A DNA stretch of 17,834 bases from positions 1 to 17,834 of the forward strand of contig JAILOA010000006.1 of assembly GCA_024691065.1 (NCBI GenBank), given 5' to 3'. The stretch is from Lachnospiraceae bacterium. Lineage in GTDB: Bacteria; Bacillota; Clostridia; Lachnospirales; Lachnospiraceae. Each line of letters starts with the position of its first letter. Within the stretch, counting starts at the first letter, position 1. The translations under genes were made by a program, and so were the position numbers. Below, piece by piece: positions 6,128 to 14,097 of the stretch. The notes under the pieces were generated by a model that was not told the origin of the DNA, did no database searches, and was given only the letters and a program-made list of their open reading frames with translations.

Positions 6128-7219
6128 ATGGCTTTAAATGAGGGTTATATAACTCTGGACGATGAAAAGATTGATATGCTTATGCCAATAAGAACCGGAA
6201 GAAATCATAAGGGTTCATTTGGCAAGGTGCTTGTGATTGCAGGTTCGGATGAAATCAGCGGAGCTGCTTATCTAGCGGCGCTCGGTGCTTATAAAATCGG
6301 CGCCGGACTGGTTAAGGTTTATACACATACTAATAATTCATATGTAATAAGGACTTTACTTCCGGAGGCGTTGGTATCCCTTTACGGTAAGGACACTAAG
6401 GTGGATGAGGTATATGAGACGGCTTTTAAAGAAGTAAGACCGGATGACAAAGATGCAGCACCGTTTACAAAGGATTCAACATCGGATATTGATGAAAAAT
6501 CTTATATTAACGATGCTATTTATAGTGAAGGCATAAATCAGAAAGATATAGAAAAGTTTTATGAAAATGTAAATTGGGCCGATGTTATAGTATGCGGACC
6601 GGGAATCGGAACAAATGAATTTGCCCGATTTATGGTAACTTATCTTTGTACTAAGGTAGATAAATATATCATACTGGATGCGGATGCCATTAACTGCCTT
6701 GCTATGTTGGGTAAGAATAATAAAGTCAGTTTAACACATGGCGAAAATGCTGTATTTAACAATGAAAAACTGATTCTTACGCCACATTTAAAGGAGTATG
6801 AGAGATTATTAAATTCCTTTGCAAGTAAATCCGTTGCAGATAGTGACGGACATTATAAAAATGAGGAATTCAGTGTCAGGGATATTACGGAGGACATGGG
6901 ATTCTGTTCGTTTTTGTTATGTGGTGGACGTTTTAGCGGTGTTTTGGTTTTAAAGGACAGTCATACTCTTGTTAGACAAAAAAATAAGATGTATATAAAT
7001 AACACCGGAAACAGTGCTCTATCCAAAGGTGGCTCCGGAGATGTTCTGGCAGGTATTATAGGCGGATTGATGGGTCAATATGTTGCCGGTAAAAGTAACA
7101 TTTCCGCCTTTGAAGCAGTAGCTGTGGGAGTGTATATACACGGAAGGGCAGCTGACAGATATATCCTTGAAAAGCCCGGATATACAATGCTTGCGAGGGA
7201 TATAGTTAATTATTTATAA
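6128..7219 (+). CDS. nnrD: ADP/ATP-dependent NAD(P)H-hydrate dehydratase
   Basis: This enzyme repairs damaged NAD(P)H hydrates with ATP or ADP. The carbohydrate-kinase-like (YjeF C-terminal) domain is clear: GSFGKVLVIAGS, then GAAYLAALGAYKIGAGLV, VCGPGIG, LDADAINCL, LTPHLKEYERLL, and the nucleotide-binding/catalytic GGSGD (301-305) followed by VLAGIIGGLMGQ. The protein is 363 aa, longer than the usual 280 or so. The extra length is mainly a polar insert (about residues 85-145, between ALVSLYGK and NVNWADV). The N-terminal epimerase domain (NnrE) that is often fused is absent. I chose ATG 6128 because GGAGG lies 5 nt upstream. The open frame extends to 6071, but that would add 19 residues encoded by the 38-bp duplication. 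It lies between acpS and alr on the same strand. Confidence 0.9.
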   Translation: MALNEGYITLDDEKIDMLMPIRTGRNHKGSFGKVLVIAGSDEISGAAYLAALGAYKIGAGLVKVYTHTNNSYVIRTLLPEALVSLYGKDTKVDEVYETAFKEVRPDDKDAAPFTKDSTSDIDEKSYINDAIYSEGINQKDIEKFYENVNWADVIVCGPGIGTNEFARFMVTYLCTKVDKYIILDADAINCLAMLGKNNKVSLTHGENAVFNNEKLILTPHLKEYERLLNSFASKSVADSDGHYKNEEFSVRDITEDMGFCSFLLCGGRFSGVLVLKDSHTLVRQKNKMYINNTGNSALSKGGSGDVLAGIIGGLMGQYVAGKSNISAFEAVAVGVYIHGRAADRYILEKPGYTMLARDIVNYL

Positions 7220-7339
7220 ATATATTTAACGATATATATGATTATTATCAATAATATCGTATAGAATTTGAAGTAAAAATTATTATTTATTATGAAGCTT
7301 AAAATCCTTTCGGATTCATAAGTAGGGATAAAATCAAAA
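7220..7339. other. nnrD-alr gap with two weak hairpins
   Basis: ACGATAT (7229-7235) and ATATCGT (7254-7260) are perfect inverted repeats with an 18-nt loop, without a T-run. A second short hairpin pairs AATCC with GGATT just before alr, flanked by CTTA and TAAG. No clear promoter or terminator is seen, so alr may be transcribed with nnrD. Confidence 0.35.
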
Positions 7340-8533
7340 ATGTATAATTACAGAAATGAGGCGTTAAAATTGAAGGATTTTTACAGAGTAAAAGCAACAA
7401 TTAATTTAGATGCTATTCATGAAAATGTACAAAATGCAAAGAAGCTTTTAAAGCCGGGCGTAAAGCTTATGGCGGTTGTAAAGGCTGATGGATACGGTCA
7501 TGGTGCAGTGCAGGTTTCAAAAGCTATTGAAGATATTGCAGATGCTTACGGTGTTGCGATTCTTGAGGAAGGTATAGAGCTTAGAAATGCAGGAATAAAA
7601 CAGCCTATTCTTATCCTTGGATATACACCCGAACCTCTTTATGAGGAGATGATTAATTATGATATTTGTCCGACTGTATTTTCTTATGAGACGGCAATTC
7701 AAATTAATTCTGCAGCGGTTAAATTAGGTAAAAATGCGAAAATTCATATAGCGCTTGATACCGGTATGAGCAGAATAGGTTTTATGGCAAACGAAGAAAG
7801 CGCCGATGTTGTAAAGCAGATAAATGAGCTTTCAAATATTTCCATTGAAGGAATGTTTTCTCACTTTGCAACTATGGATGAGAAGGATAAATCCAAAGCT
7901 TATGCACAGTTAGATAAGTATTTAAATTTTGTAAAGCTTTTGGAAGATAGAAATGTAAATATTCCGATTAAGCATATATCAAACAGTGCCGGTATAATTG
8001 AGTGTGAGGATGCAAATCTGGATATGGCAAGGGATGGGATTTGTGTATATGGTATGTATCCTTCGGAGGATGTGGATAAATCCAGATTAAAGCTGACTCC
8101 GGCAATGGAAATTAAGGCGTTTGTTTCACATGTTAAGACGCTTCCTGCAGGAGTTGACATAGGATACGGCGCTACATTTACCACAGATAAAGAAACACGC
8201 GTAGCTACTGTACCTGTGGGATATGCAGATGGTTATCCCAGAAGTCTCTCGAATTGCGGAGAGGTAATTATTCGCGGAAAAAGAGTAAGAATACTTGGAA
8301 GAATCTGTATGGATCAATTTATGGTAGATGTTACCGACAATCCATCAGTAAAAGTCGGTGATACGGTAACACTTGTAGGACGTGAAGGAGATGAGTATCT
8401 CTCCATAGAAGAGGTTGCAAATCTTTCAGGTTCGTTTAATTATGAATTTGTATGTGATGTAGGAAAGAGAGTTCCAAGAGAGTATTATAAAAATGGCGAG
8501 AAAATCGCAATTAATGATTTTTTTGCCAGTTAA
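7340..8533 (+). CDS. alr: Alanine racemase
   Basis: Alr is a PLP enzyme interconverting L- and D-alanine; D-alanine feeds peptidoglycan and teichoic acid D-alanylation. The 397-aa frame has the N-terminal TIM barrel with the PLP lysine in VKADGYGHG (K48), the substrate-region motifs GMSRIGF and HISNSAG, and the C-terminal beta domain with the second catalytic base in GYGATFTT (Y276) and RICMDQFMVD. The start is uncertain. ATG 7340 has only a weak AGGG 12 nt upstream. An in-frame TTG at 7370 has GAGG 8 nt upstream and would give a protein beginning KDFYRVKATINLDAI after Met, closer to typical Alr N-termini (387 aa). It lies downstream of acpS and nnrD. Confidence 0.95.
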   Translation: MYNYRNEALKLKDFYRVKATINLDAIHENVQNAKKLLKPGVKLMAVVKADGYGHGAVQVSKAIEDIADAYGVAILEEGIELRNAGIKQPILILGYTPEPLYEEMINYDICPTVFSYETAIQINSAAVKLGKNAKIHIALDTGMSRIGFMANEESADVVKQINELSNISIEGMFSHFATMDEKDKSKAYAQLDKYLNFVKLLEDRNVNIPIKHISNSAGIIECEDANLDMARDGICVYGMYPSEDVDKSRLKLTPAMEIKAFVSHVKTLPAGVDIGYGATFTTDKETRVATVPVGYADGYPRSLSNCGEVIIRGKRVRILGRICMDQFMVDVTDNPSVKVGDTVTLVGREGDEYLSIEEVANLSGSFNYEFVCDVGKRVPREYYKNGEKIAINDFFAS

Positions 8534-8545
8534 ACGATGTGCATT

Positions 8546-8643
8546 TTCGTTTGTTAGTAGGAAGTAGGGCAGATAACGAATTGCTGTATTACAATAGTGC
8601 CTCCTTCGCTTATTAGCAGGATGCAGGGCAGGCTATCGAATGC
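8546..8643. repeat. Two diverged ~39-bp direct repeats after alr
   Basis: Copies begin at 8546 and 8605, 59 bp apart. They share TTCG-TT-TTAG-AGGA-G-AGGGCAG and a CGAAT near the end, with scattered changes. Just after copy 2, GGGCA (8626-8630) can pair with TGCCC (8641-8645), followed by GTTTT, a weak terminator-like hairpin. A competing stem CCCG (8643-8646) with CGGG (8656-8659) shares bases with it. No strong alr terminator is present elsewhere. Confidence 0.65.
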
Positions 8644-8663
8644 CCGTTTTAAAATCGGGGGTT

Positions 8664-8698
8664 GATACATTTACGGTAAAAAAAGATGTAAATGTATC
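8664..8698. promoter_or_regulatory. 11-bp hairpin before the YhfC-like gene
   Basis: GATACATTTAC (8664-8674) and GTAAATGTATC (8688-8698) pair perfectly around a 13-nt A-rich loop. It has no T-run after it, so it is not a canonical terminator. It covers an in-frame upstream ATG (8692) that lacks a ribosome binding site. It may mark the mRNA leader or processing site between alr and the next gene. Confidence 0.5.
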
Positions 8699-8742
8699 CC
8701 GGAATGTATAAGTTGTTTATCAAAAATATAAGGAAGTATATT

Positions 8743-9720
8743 ATGACACAGATAGGAAATTCATCCATGCTTGCGATGCTTGAGACGGGATTACTTTCCA
8801 TGATTATCCCGGTCGGTTTAATTGTAACTTGGAAAATAAAAAATAAGAAAACCGGAAAAGTAAGTATTGTCCCGTTTATTGGCGGTATTTTGGCTTATAT
8901 GTTTTTTGGTTTTGTTTTGAAAACATTATTTGATGCTCTGGTATTATCTTTTGATACACCGGTTTCAAGGATAATAGCAAGTAATGCATTTATAGCGGCT
9001 GTTTATTTTGCCGTTATTACCGCAATTTTTGAGACAGGCGGAAAATATTTTGTTCTTAAGAAGGTTTTCAAGGATTCTTTAAATAAATATAAATCAGTAA
9101 AAGACGCAGTTTCATTCGGTATCGGCTTTGGTATGCTGGAAATTGTATTGACACTGGGTGTGGCTTATGTTAGAAATTATATGTATGCCGTATTGATTAA
9201 TAATGGAACATTGGAGCAGATGATTGCCGACTATGAAAAGGCCGGTGATGCATCAAGTGTAAAGGATTTGCAAAGTATTGCAAATGAACTTACAACCATT
9301 ACTCCGATTGATTGTATGCTCTATTCGGTAGACAGGGTGGCTTTGCTTTTGATTCAGGTTGCTCTTTCGGTTGCCGTATTTTATTCGATTTATAAAAAGA
9401 AGAAAAAATTATTTACTCTTACATTTGTAATACATGCATTTTCAGGAATGATTTTCTATTTCAGTACATCAGCAAGTTCTATAGGAGCTAACTGCGTTAT
9501 TGAAATATGTGCATTAATAGCAACTGTTGTTGTAGTATATTTAGCTTATGTTTTGTATCAGATATTGTTAAAAGAGGAGAGTGCTAAAGAACTTGCCGGA
9601 GTGGATTCTTCGGATGAAAATTCAGGTACGGATTCTTCCAATGGCACAAATAGTCAAAAAAGCAAGAAAACATCTAAATCTATTAGCAAGATAGCTAACG
9701 GGAGGTATACAGATGATTAA
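8743..9720 (+). CDS. YhfC-family intramembrane glutamic protease
   Basis: The 325-aa membrane protein has about seven to eight hydrophobic segments. Two glutamates lie in the places expected for the YhfC family: E97 in FETGGKYFVLKK and E133 in FGIGFGMLEIVLTLG. H231 (VIHAFSG) in a later helix is a candidate third active-site residue. The family is placed with the glutamic intramembrane proteases related to CAAX-type and PrsW enzymes; substrates are mostly unknown. After the last helix is a hydrophilic Ser/Asp/Lys-rich tail (about 280-325). I chose ATG 8743 because AAGGAAG lies 6 nt upstream; the frame opens at 8692 but that ATG sits in a hairpin arm without a site. The end overlaps the following LtaS-like gene by 8 nt, which suggests translational coupling and a shared task in the envelope. 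Confidence 0.78.
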   Translation: MTQIGNSSMLAMLETGLLSMIIPVGLIVTWKIKNKKTGKVSIVPFIGGILAYMFFGFVLKTLFDALVLSFDTPVSRIIASNAFIAAVYFAVITAIFETGGKYFVLKKVFKDSLNKYKSVKDAVSFGIGFGMLEIVLTLGVAYVRNYMYAVLINNGTLEQMIADYEKAGDASSVKDLQSIANELTTITPIDCMLYSVDRVALLLIQVALSVAVFYSIYKKKKKLFTLTFVIHAFSGMIFYFSTSASSIGANCVIEICALIATVVVVYLAYVLYQILLKEESAKELAGVDSSDENSGTDSSNGTNSQKSKKTSKSISKIANGRYTDD

Positions 9721-12298
9721 GTTCTCAATACCTAGGGTTATTGGAGCTGTCGTAATTATCGCTTTAATAATAGGATTACAGTTCTTTATGGTTGGTTCGC
9801 TTTTATCAAAGCAAACAGTTACCACAGAGGCAGGTAATACCAATAGTGCAGTTATAGGTATTTTGGATGATACTGAAATTGTACGTCAGAAATTTGCATT
9901 TGACAGGGATGTAGTTTTAACATCATTTGCATTAAACTTTGGTTCTTTCAAAAAAGATAAGGTAGGAGATAAGCTCCATATCCAGTTTAGAGACGGAAAT
10001 AATGATGTTATATGGGAAAAGAGTGTTTCCGTAAATAAAATCAATGCAAACAGTCAATATATTGCCAATATTGATGAGGGCATTAAGATTTCCAAGGAAT
10101 CCATTTGTTGTATTCATATTACATGTAGTTCGAAGAATTCGGATTATGCAATTATACCGACTTTAAATACTACTAACAGAACAGATCCAAATACTTATAT
10201 GTCAACTGTCAGTCAGCAGACTCATAAAAAATCGTTGGATATATCATATACATATACTTATGGACAGGTTTATCCGTTAATTTTATTTATAGTCGAAATA
10301 TTATTAATTCTCTTCATAATGTTTTCAGCTCCTGTCAAAGAGCTGAGAGAAGGAGATAAGAGATACAGATACATTATAAGAAAAGTAATAGGGGCAGCTA
10401 TCTTTGTTCTGAATCCACTGGTATTGTTTAATATATTGGAGAGAATGAACGGAACCGCTTCGACCATAAAACCTAATGTAGTGTTTTTTACATGGGTTTT
10501 GTTAATGGGAATCCAGCTTATATTTACAGCTTTAATTAATAGATATAACATTGCTATGATGGTAATGGATATACTTTTGTTGACAGTCGGACTGGTAAAT
10601 CTATTTGTAATGAATGTTAGAGGCACACCGTTTTTGCCTTCCGATATTTTAGGTGTTAAAACTGCAAAAGAGGTGGCGGATCATTATACATTGTCTCTTA
10701 CACCGGCGCAGTTTGTCGTATTTGTTGCATTTATAATATGGTGTATGATTCTTATGAAATTCAGGAATAGATTTTATAAGGTTACATTTAAGAAATATGC
10801 AATTAATTTTGTGGCTAATGTAGTTCCGGCAATAGTTATTGTTTCAGTGCTTTATAATACGTCAATACTTCCTGATCATGATATAGTCGATAATGTATGG
10901 AATAAGGTTTCCTCTTGTAAAACAAATGGTTTTTACATGAATTATTTTATTAATTTTCATTATTTGAAGGTTAGTTCTCCATCCAGGTACTCGAAGAGTA
11001 AGGTGGAGACACTTGTGAATGAGACTAAGGAGAAGCATAAGGAAGATATAGTTGAATCAGGAAATGCTTCGCTTCTTGTTGATAAAAATCAAAAAGGTAA
11101 TTCCTATGAATCAGCTAAGATGGTTACAAATGCTGATTTTGCGACTAATGGTGTACTGGATGGTGAGAAGCCGAATATAATTCTCATTATGAATGAGAGC
11201 TTTGCGGATTTCTCTCTTGTAAATCCATCAGTTTCATTTAATCAGGATCCGTTGCCTTTTATTCACAGTATGAAGAAGGATACCATAAAGGGTGTTGACT
11301 ATGTTTCAGTATTTGGCGCGGGAACAAGTAACTCTGAGTTTGAGGCAATGACAGGAAATACTATGAAGTTCTTCCCGAGTGGCTCAAATGTATATCAGCA
11401 ATTTACTCATAAGTCAACATTTTCATTGCCTTCGTATCTGAAGGAATTAGGCTATACATGTCTTGCGGTTCACCCTTCAAGCGGTAGTAACTGGAATCGT
11501 GTAAATGCTTATACAGCAATGGATTTCGATGAGTTTATTACTATAGATGATTTTAAGAATCCTGAATATATTCGTTACATTTCCGATAAGGAAAGTTATA
11601 AAAAGGTTATTGAGCAATTTGAAAATAAGGCGAAAGATGAGAAATTGTATGTATTTGATATGACTATTCAGGGACATGGCGGATATCTTACAAATACTGA
11701 TTGGGATACGCCTATCAAGGTTTCAAATGCATATTTTGACCAGACGGATGAATTCCTTTCTTCGACTTATGTGTCGGATCAGGCCTTTGAGTATTTGATA
11801 GATTATTTTGAAAATCAGGATGAACCTACAATTATTTGTATGTTCGGTGACCATTTCCCTTCCGTGGAGACTTCATTTTATGAGCAAATTCTCGGTAAGG
11901 AAGAGAAGGAATGGGATTTGGATGATATTCAAAAGCGTTTCGGTACACCGTATATATTGTGGGCTAATTATGATATTCCCGAGGTTTCCAACTGTGTTAT
12001 AAGCAATAACTATCTTGAAAATATGTTGCTTAAGCAGGCGGGGCTTGAGCTTCCTGCATATAATCAATATCTGGAGGATGTTTCAAGGGAAATACCTGCG
12101 ATGAATGTTAACGGTTATATGGATATATCCGGCAAGTGGCATTATTACGATGGTGACGATGAGACAAACAGTGTAAAAGAAATACTTGACGGATATGAGC
12201 TCTTGCAATATGCTTATTATAGCGATACCGATAAGGAAAAGATGTCCGAAATATTTGGTATGAATGCGGATAGAAGAGATGAGGTTGTAGTAAAGTAA
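9713..12298 (+). CDS. LtaS-like phosphoglycerol transferase (sulfatase fold)
   Basis: LtaS-type enzymes use phosphatidylglycerol to build or decorate polyglycerolphosphate polymers on the outer face of the membrane. This 861-aa protein has TM1 (about 9-32), an extracytoplasmic beta-rich segment (about 33-180), six further hydrophobic segments (about 185-382), a linker and a sulfatase-type domain (about 487-760). Active-site motifs are in order: MNESF (metal-binding E495), GAGTSNSEFE with the nucleophile T538, IQGHGGY (H655) and FGDHFPS (D713, H714). It is much longer than classical LtaS (about 650 aa) and carries an additional domain after TM1, so it may act on another glycan. GGGAGG lies 7 nt before the ATG, inside the previous gene. 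A C-terminal extension (about 765-861) is of unknown role. Confidence 0.85.
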   Translation: MIKFSIPRVIGAVVIIALIIGLQFFMVGSLLSKQTVTTEAGNTNSAVIGILDDTEIVRQKFAFDRDVVLTSFALNFGSFKKDKVGDKLHIQFRDGNNDVIWEKSVSVNKINANSQYIANIDEGIKISKESICCIHITCSSKNSDYAIIPTLNTTNRTDPNTYMSTVSQQTHKKSLDISYTYTYGQVYPLILFIVEILLILFIMFSAPVKELREGDKRYRYIIRKVIGAAIFVLNPLVLFNILERMNGTASTIKPNVVFFTWVLLMGIQLIFTALINRYNIAMMVMDILLLTVGLVNLFVMNVRGTPFLPSDILGVKTAKEVADHYTLSLTPAQFVVFVAFIIWCMILMKFRNRFYKVTFKKYAINFVANVVPAIVIVSVLYNTSILPDHDIVDNVWNKVSSCKTNGFYMNYFINFHYLKVSSPSRYSKSKVETLVNETKEKHKEDIVESGNASLLVDKNQKGNSYESAKMVTNADFATNGVLDGEKPNIILIMNESFADFSLVNPSVSFNQDPLPFIHSMKKDTIKGVDYVSVFGAGTSNSEFEAMTGNTMKFFPSGSNVYQQFTHKSTFSLPSYLKELGYTCLAVHPSSGSNWNRVNAYTAMDFDEFITIDDFKNPEYIRYISDKESYKKVIEQFENKAKDEKLYVFDMTIQGHGGYLTNTDWDTPIKVSNAYFDQTDEFLSSTYVSDQAFEYLIDYFENQDEPTIICMFGDHFPSVETSFYEQILGKEEKEWDLDDIQKRFGTPYILWANYDIPEVSNCVISNNYLENMLLKQAGLELPAYNQYLEDVSREIPAMNVNGYMDISGKWHYYDGDDETNSVKEILDGYELLQYAYYSDTDKEKMSEIFGMNADRRDEVVVK

Positions 12299-12339
12299 AA
12301 CCTTTTATGTTGATGGTAAAACCGGAGAGAGAAGGTTTT
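12297..12339 (+). terminator. Weak terminator-like hairpin after the LtaS-like gene
   Basis: AAAACCTT (12297-12304, overlapping the stop codon) pairs with AAGGTTTT (12332-12339), 8 perfect pairs around a 27-nt loop. Only four T residues close the right arm, so termination may be partial. Confidence 0.4.
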
Positions 12340-12359
12340 AACTTATGAAAAATAATTAA

Positions 12360-12387
12360 TTGAAATTTTATCGTTTATTGATATAAT
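12360..12387 (+). promoter_or_regulatory. Predicted promoter of the SseB-like gene
   Basis: TTGAAA (12360-12365), a 16-nt spacer and a perfect TATAAT (12382-12387). A start near 12394 would give a very short leader before AGGAGG (12405-12410). Confidence 0.7.
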
Positions 12388-12416
12388 ATAAATAGTAAAT
12401 AACTAGGAGGTTTACG

Positions 12417-13322
12417 ATGGACGAAGAAAACAAGGAAGTAGTAGAAAGGGCTAGAAAGCTTAAAGAAAATAACAATAAGGAAAGCTTGGAAGCTTTGATG
12501 GAGGTTTTAAGTAAGGCTACGGTTTATGTACCGGGAGCACTTCCACCGAATACACCTATTGAGCTTATCAAGGCAATGAGCAATGCAGGTGTCAATGCAC
12601 CACTTCCTAAGGGGGTAAAGCCTAATTTAGCACTTATTGCTAATAAGGATGGAAAGAAATTTTTACCTGGATTTACATCACATGAGGAGATTAGAAAGAA
12701 TCCTAATAAGAATGCACCGATTCCGCCGATTACACTCGGTATTCCTTTTAAGGATTGTGCAAGAATTATCGGAGAGTCTAAGGGTGAGATTGAAGCTTTT
12801 GTTCTTAACCCTTATACAGAAAATGTTGTAATCAATATTCAGGTTAACAAACCTAATCCAAATATGCCACAGGAAAGCCCGGATGTAAGGATTAGACGTA
12901 AGGTTGAGGTAGATGCAATTCCTCAGGAATTATATAATAATGATAATTTCATCTTTGATTGTCTTGAGGATGCAATTGGAGCCGTAAAGAGCGTATATTC
13001 CAAGTTTTATGAAGACAATCCGATTCCATATGAGGATGATGATTTTGACAGTATGAAGTTGAATCTTAGTGATGATCTTACTATGATTCGTATTAATATG
13101 CCAACAAAGAATCTTTTACTTGCTACCGCAGAGACAATATTTATCTTATGGAATCCTAATACGGGAAGAAAGGGATATTTTGCTATAGTTAAGGATGTCG
13201 GAGCCGATAAGAGACTTTTCAGAGTACATCCGACAGGAGAGAAGGAGGATGTTGGTCCTTCACCTGAAAATGCAAATGAAATAGGAACGGTTACCGAGAT
13301 ATTCTCATCAGAGGAACCTTGA
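12417..13322 (+). CDS. SseB-like protein
   Basis: The 301-aa soluble protein resembles the SseB N-terminal family, named after an Escherichia coli gene linked to serine sensitivity; its biochemical role is not established. Recognisable parts are a short helical N-terminus (EVVERARKLKENN), ATVYVPGALPPN, LIANKDGKKFLPGFTSHEE (the family's 'value to be checked against threshold' strand), and IEAFVLNPYTENVVIN. A C-terminal domain (about 165-301) ends in an acidic tail. No signal peptide or membrane segment is seen. AGGAGG lies 6 nt before the ATG, and the gene has its own promoter and a terminator 9 nt after its stop, so it is a single-gene unit convergent with rlmH. Confidence 0.75.
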   Translation: MDEENKEVVERARKLKENNNKESLEALMEVLSKATVYVPGALPPNTPIELIKAMSNAGVNAPLPKGVKPNLALIANKDGKKFLPGFTSHEEIRKNPNKNAPIPPITLGIPFKDCARIIGESKGEIEAFVLNPYTENVVINIQVNKPNPNMPQESPDVRIRRKVEVDAIPQELYNNDNFIFDCLEDAIGAVKSVYSKFYEDNPIPYEDDDFDSMKLNLSDDLTMIRINMPTKNLLLATAETIFILWNPNTGRKGYFAIVKDVGADKRLFRVHPTGEKEDVGPSPENANEIGTVTEIFSSEEP

Positions 13323-13331
13323 TAATTTTTT

Positions 13332-13365
13332 TGAGCCTTATCATTTATGATAAGGCTCATTTTTT
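13332..13365 (+). terminator. Terminator of the SseB-like gene
   Basis: A perfect 12-bp stem, TGAGCCTTATCA (13332-13343) with TGATAAGGCTCA (13348-13359), closes a 4-nt loop and is followed by TTTTTT (13360-13365). It starts 9 nt after the stop. Its right half belongs to the first unit of the 37-bp array. On the opposite strand the stem is followed by A residues, so it is not an intrinsic terminator for rlmH. Confidence 0.92.
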
Positions 13366-13488
13366 ATTGTTTTATTATCATTTATGATAAGGCTCGTTTT
13401 TTATTGTTTTATTATCATTTATGATAAGGCACATTTTTTATTGTTTTATTATCATTTATGATAAGGTTCGTTTTTTATGATTTTAAAG
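13341..13488. repeat. Four-unit 37-bp tandem array made of the rlmH 3' end
   Basis: Units start at 13341, 13378, 13415 and 13452 with an exact 37-bp period. Unit 4 is the real end of rlmH (minus strand), coding FKIIKNEPYHK-stop. Units 1-3, read on the minus strand, also code NKTIKN(E/V)PYHK-stop, with synonymous or single changes. Each unit contains TTATCA-TTTA-TGATAA, which can form a 6-bp hairpin followed by a T-run on the plus strand. The array therefore offers serial weak terminators for plus-strand transcription running towards rlmH. Confidence 0.93.
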
Positions 13489-13931
13489 GCTCTGTAAATC
13501 TGCTCTAAAAGTATTACTCTCATAAGCTGGTGCGGGAAGGTCATTTTAGAAAAGCTTAAAGCGAAGTTGCTTTTATCCAGGACGCTTTTATGAAGACCGA
13601 GCGAACCACCGATTATAAAGCAAATGTTACTGTTGCCGGTAAGGGTTAAATCATTTATCTTTTTGGATAATTCTTCGGATGAAAGATTCTTTCCGTTTAT
13701 TTCCAATGTAATAACATAAGCATTTTCAGGGATGTGCTTTAAAAGTCTTTGGCCTTCTGTTTCCTTTATTTTATCGCAAATTGCCTCGCCTGCATTATCA
13801 GGGGTAGGCTCGTCTGAAACCTCAATAATATCTAATTTTGTATAACGCGATAGACGCTTGGAATATTCTTTTATGGCATCCGTAAAATATTTTTCCTTTA
13901 TTTTTCCTACTGTAAGAATAGTGATTTTCAT
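13452..13931 (-). CDS. rlmH: 23S rRNA (pseudouridine1915-N3)-methyltransferase
   Basis: RlmH methylates N3 of pseudouridine 1915 in helix 69 of 23S rRNA, using S-adenosylmethionine on assembled ribosomes. The 159-aa length is typical. The SPOUT knot is visible: the SAM-binding FIIGGSLGLH (G108, G109, G112), then LSFSKMTFPHQLMRVILLEQIYRA and the conserved C-terminus NEPYHK, which takes part in catalysis and substrate contact. The N-terminus MKITILTVGKIKEKYF is also standard. On the minus strand GGAGGT (13942-13947) lies 10 nt before the ATG. The gene has a predicted promoter 170-200 nt upstream. Its last twelve codons are the parent of a tandem array downstream; the protein itself seems intact. 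Confidence 0.96.
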   Translation of the reverse strand: MKITILTVGKIKEKYFTDAIKEYSKRLSRYTKLDIIEVSDEPTPDNAGEAICDKIKETEGQRLLKHIPENAYVITLEINGKNLSSEELSKKINDLTLTGNSNICFIIGGSLGLHKSVLDKSNFALSFSKMTFPHQLMRVILLEQIYRAFKIIKNEPYHK

Positions 13932-14097
13932 ATGTAAATATACCTCCGTTATGTTAGTTACGGTTTATTGTTGTGAGTGAATCGTTTTTTTTGTTTTCTG
14001 TTTTACCGATGGAAGAGTTATAGGTTTTTCGGTGAGTAAACCGGAGTTGGTATGTCCGATTTATCATAAACAATAAATATCAATCTTTAGGCTACTT
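13932..14097 (-). promoter_or_regulatory. rlmH leader region with a long-range inverted repeat
   Basis: Between the predicted start site (about 14091) and the rlmH ATG lies a leader of about 160 nt with no open frame of note. TTTATTGTT (13964-13972) and AACAATAAA (14069-14077) are perfect 9-bp inverted repeats, so they could close most of the leader into one structure. I recognise no known riboswitch. Confidence 0.35.

Noticed and set aside
13365..13452. Shared bidirectional terminator serving rlmH
   Set aside because: On the minus strand the 12-bp stem is followed by A residues, not T, so it acts only for the SseB-like gene.
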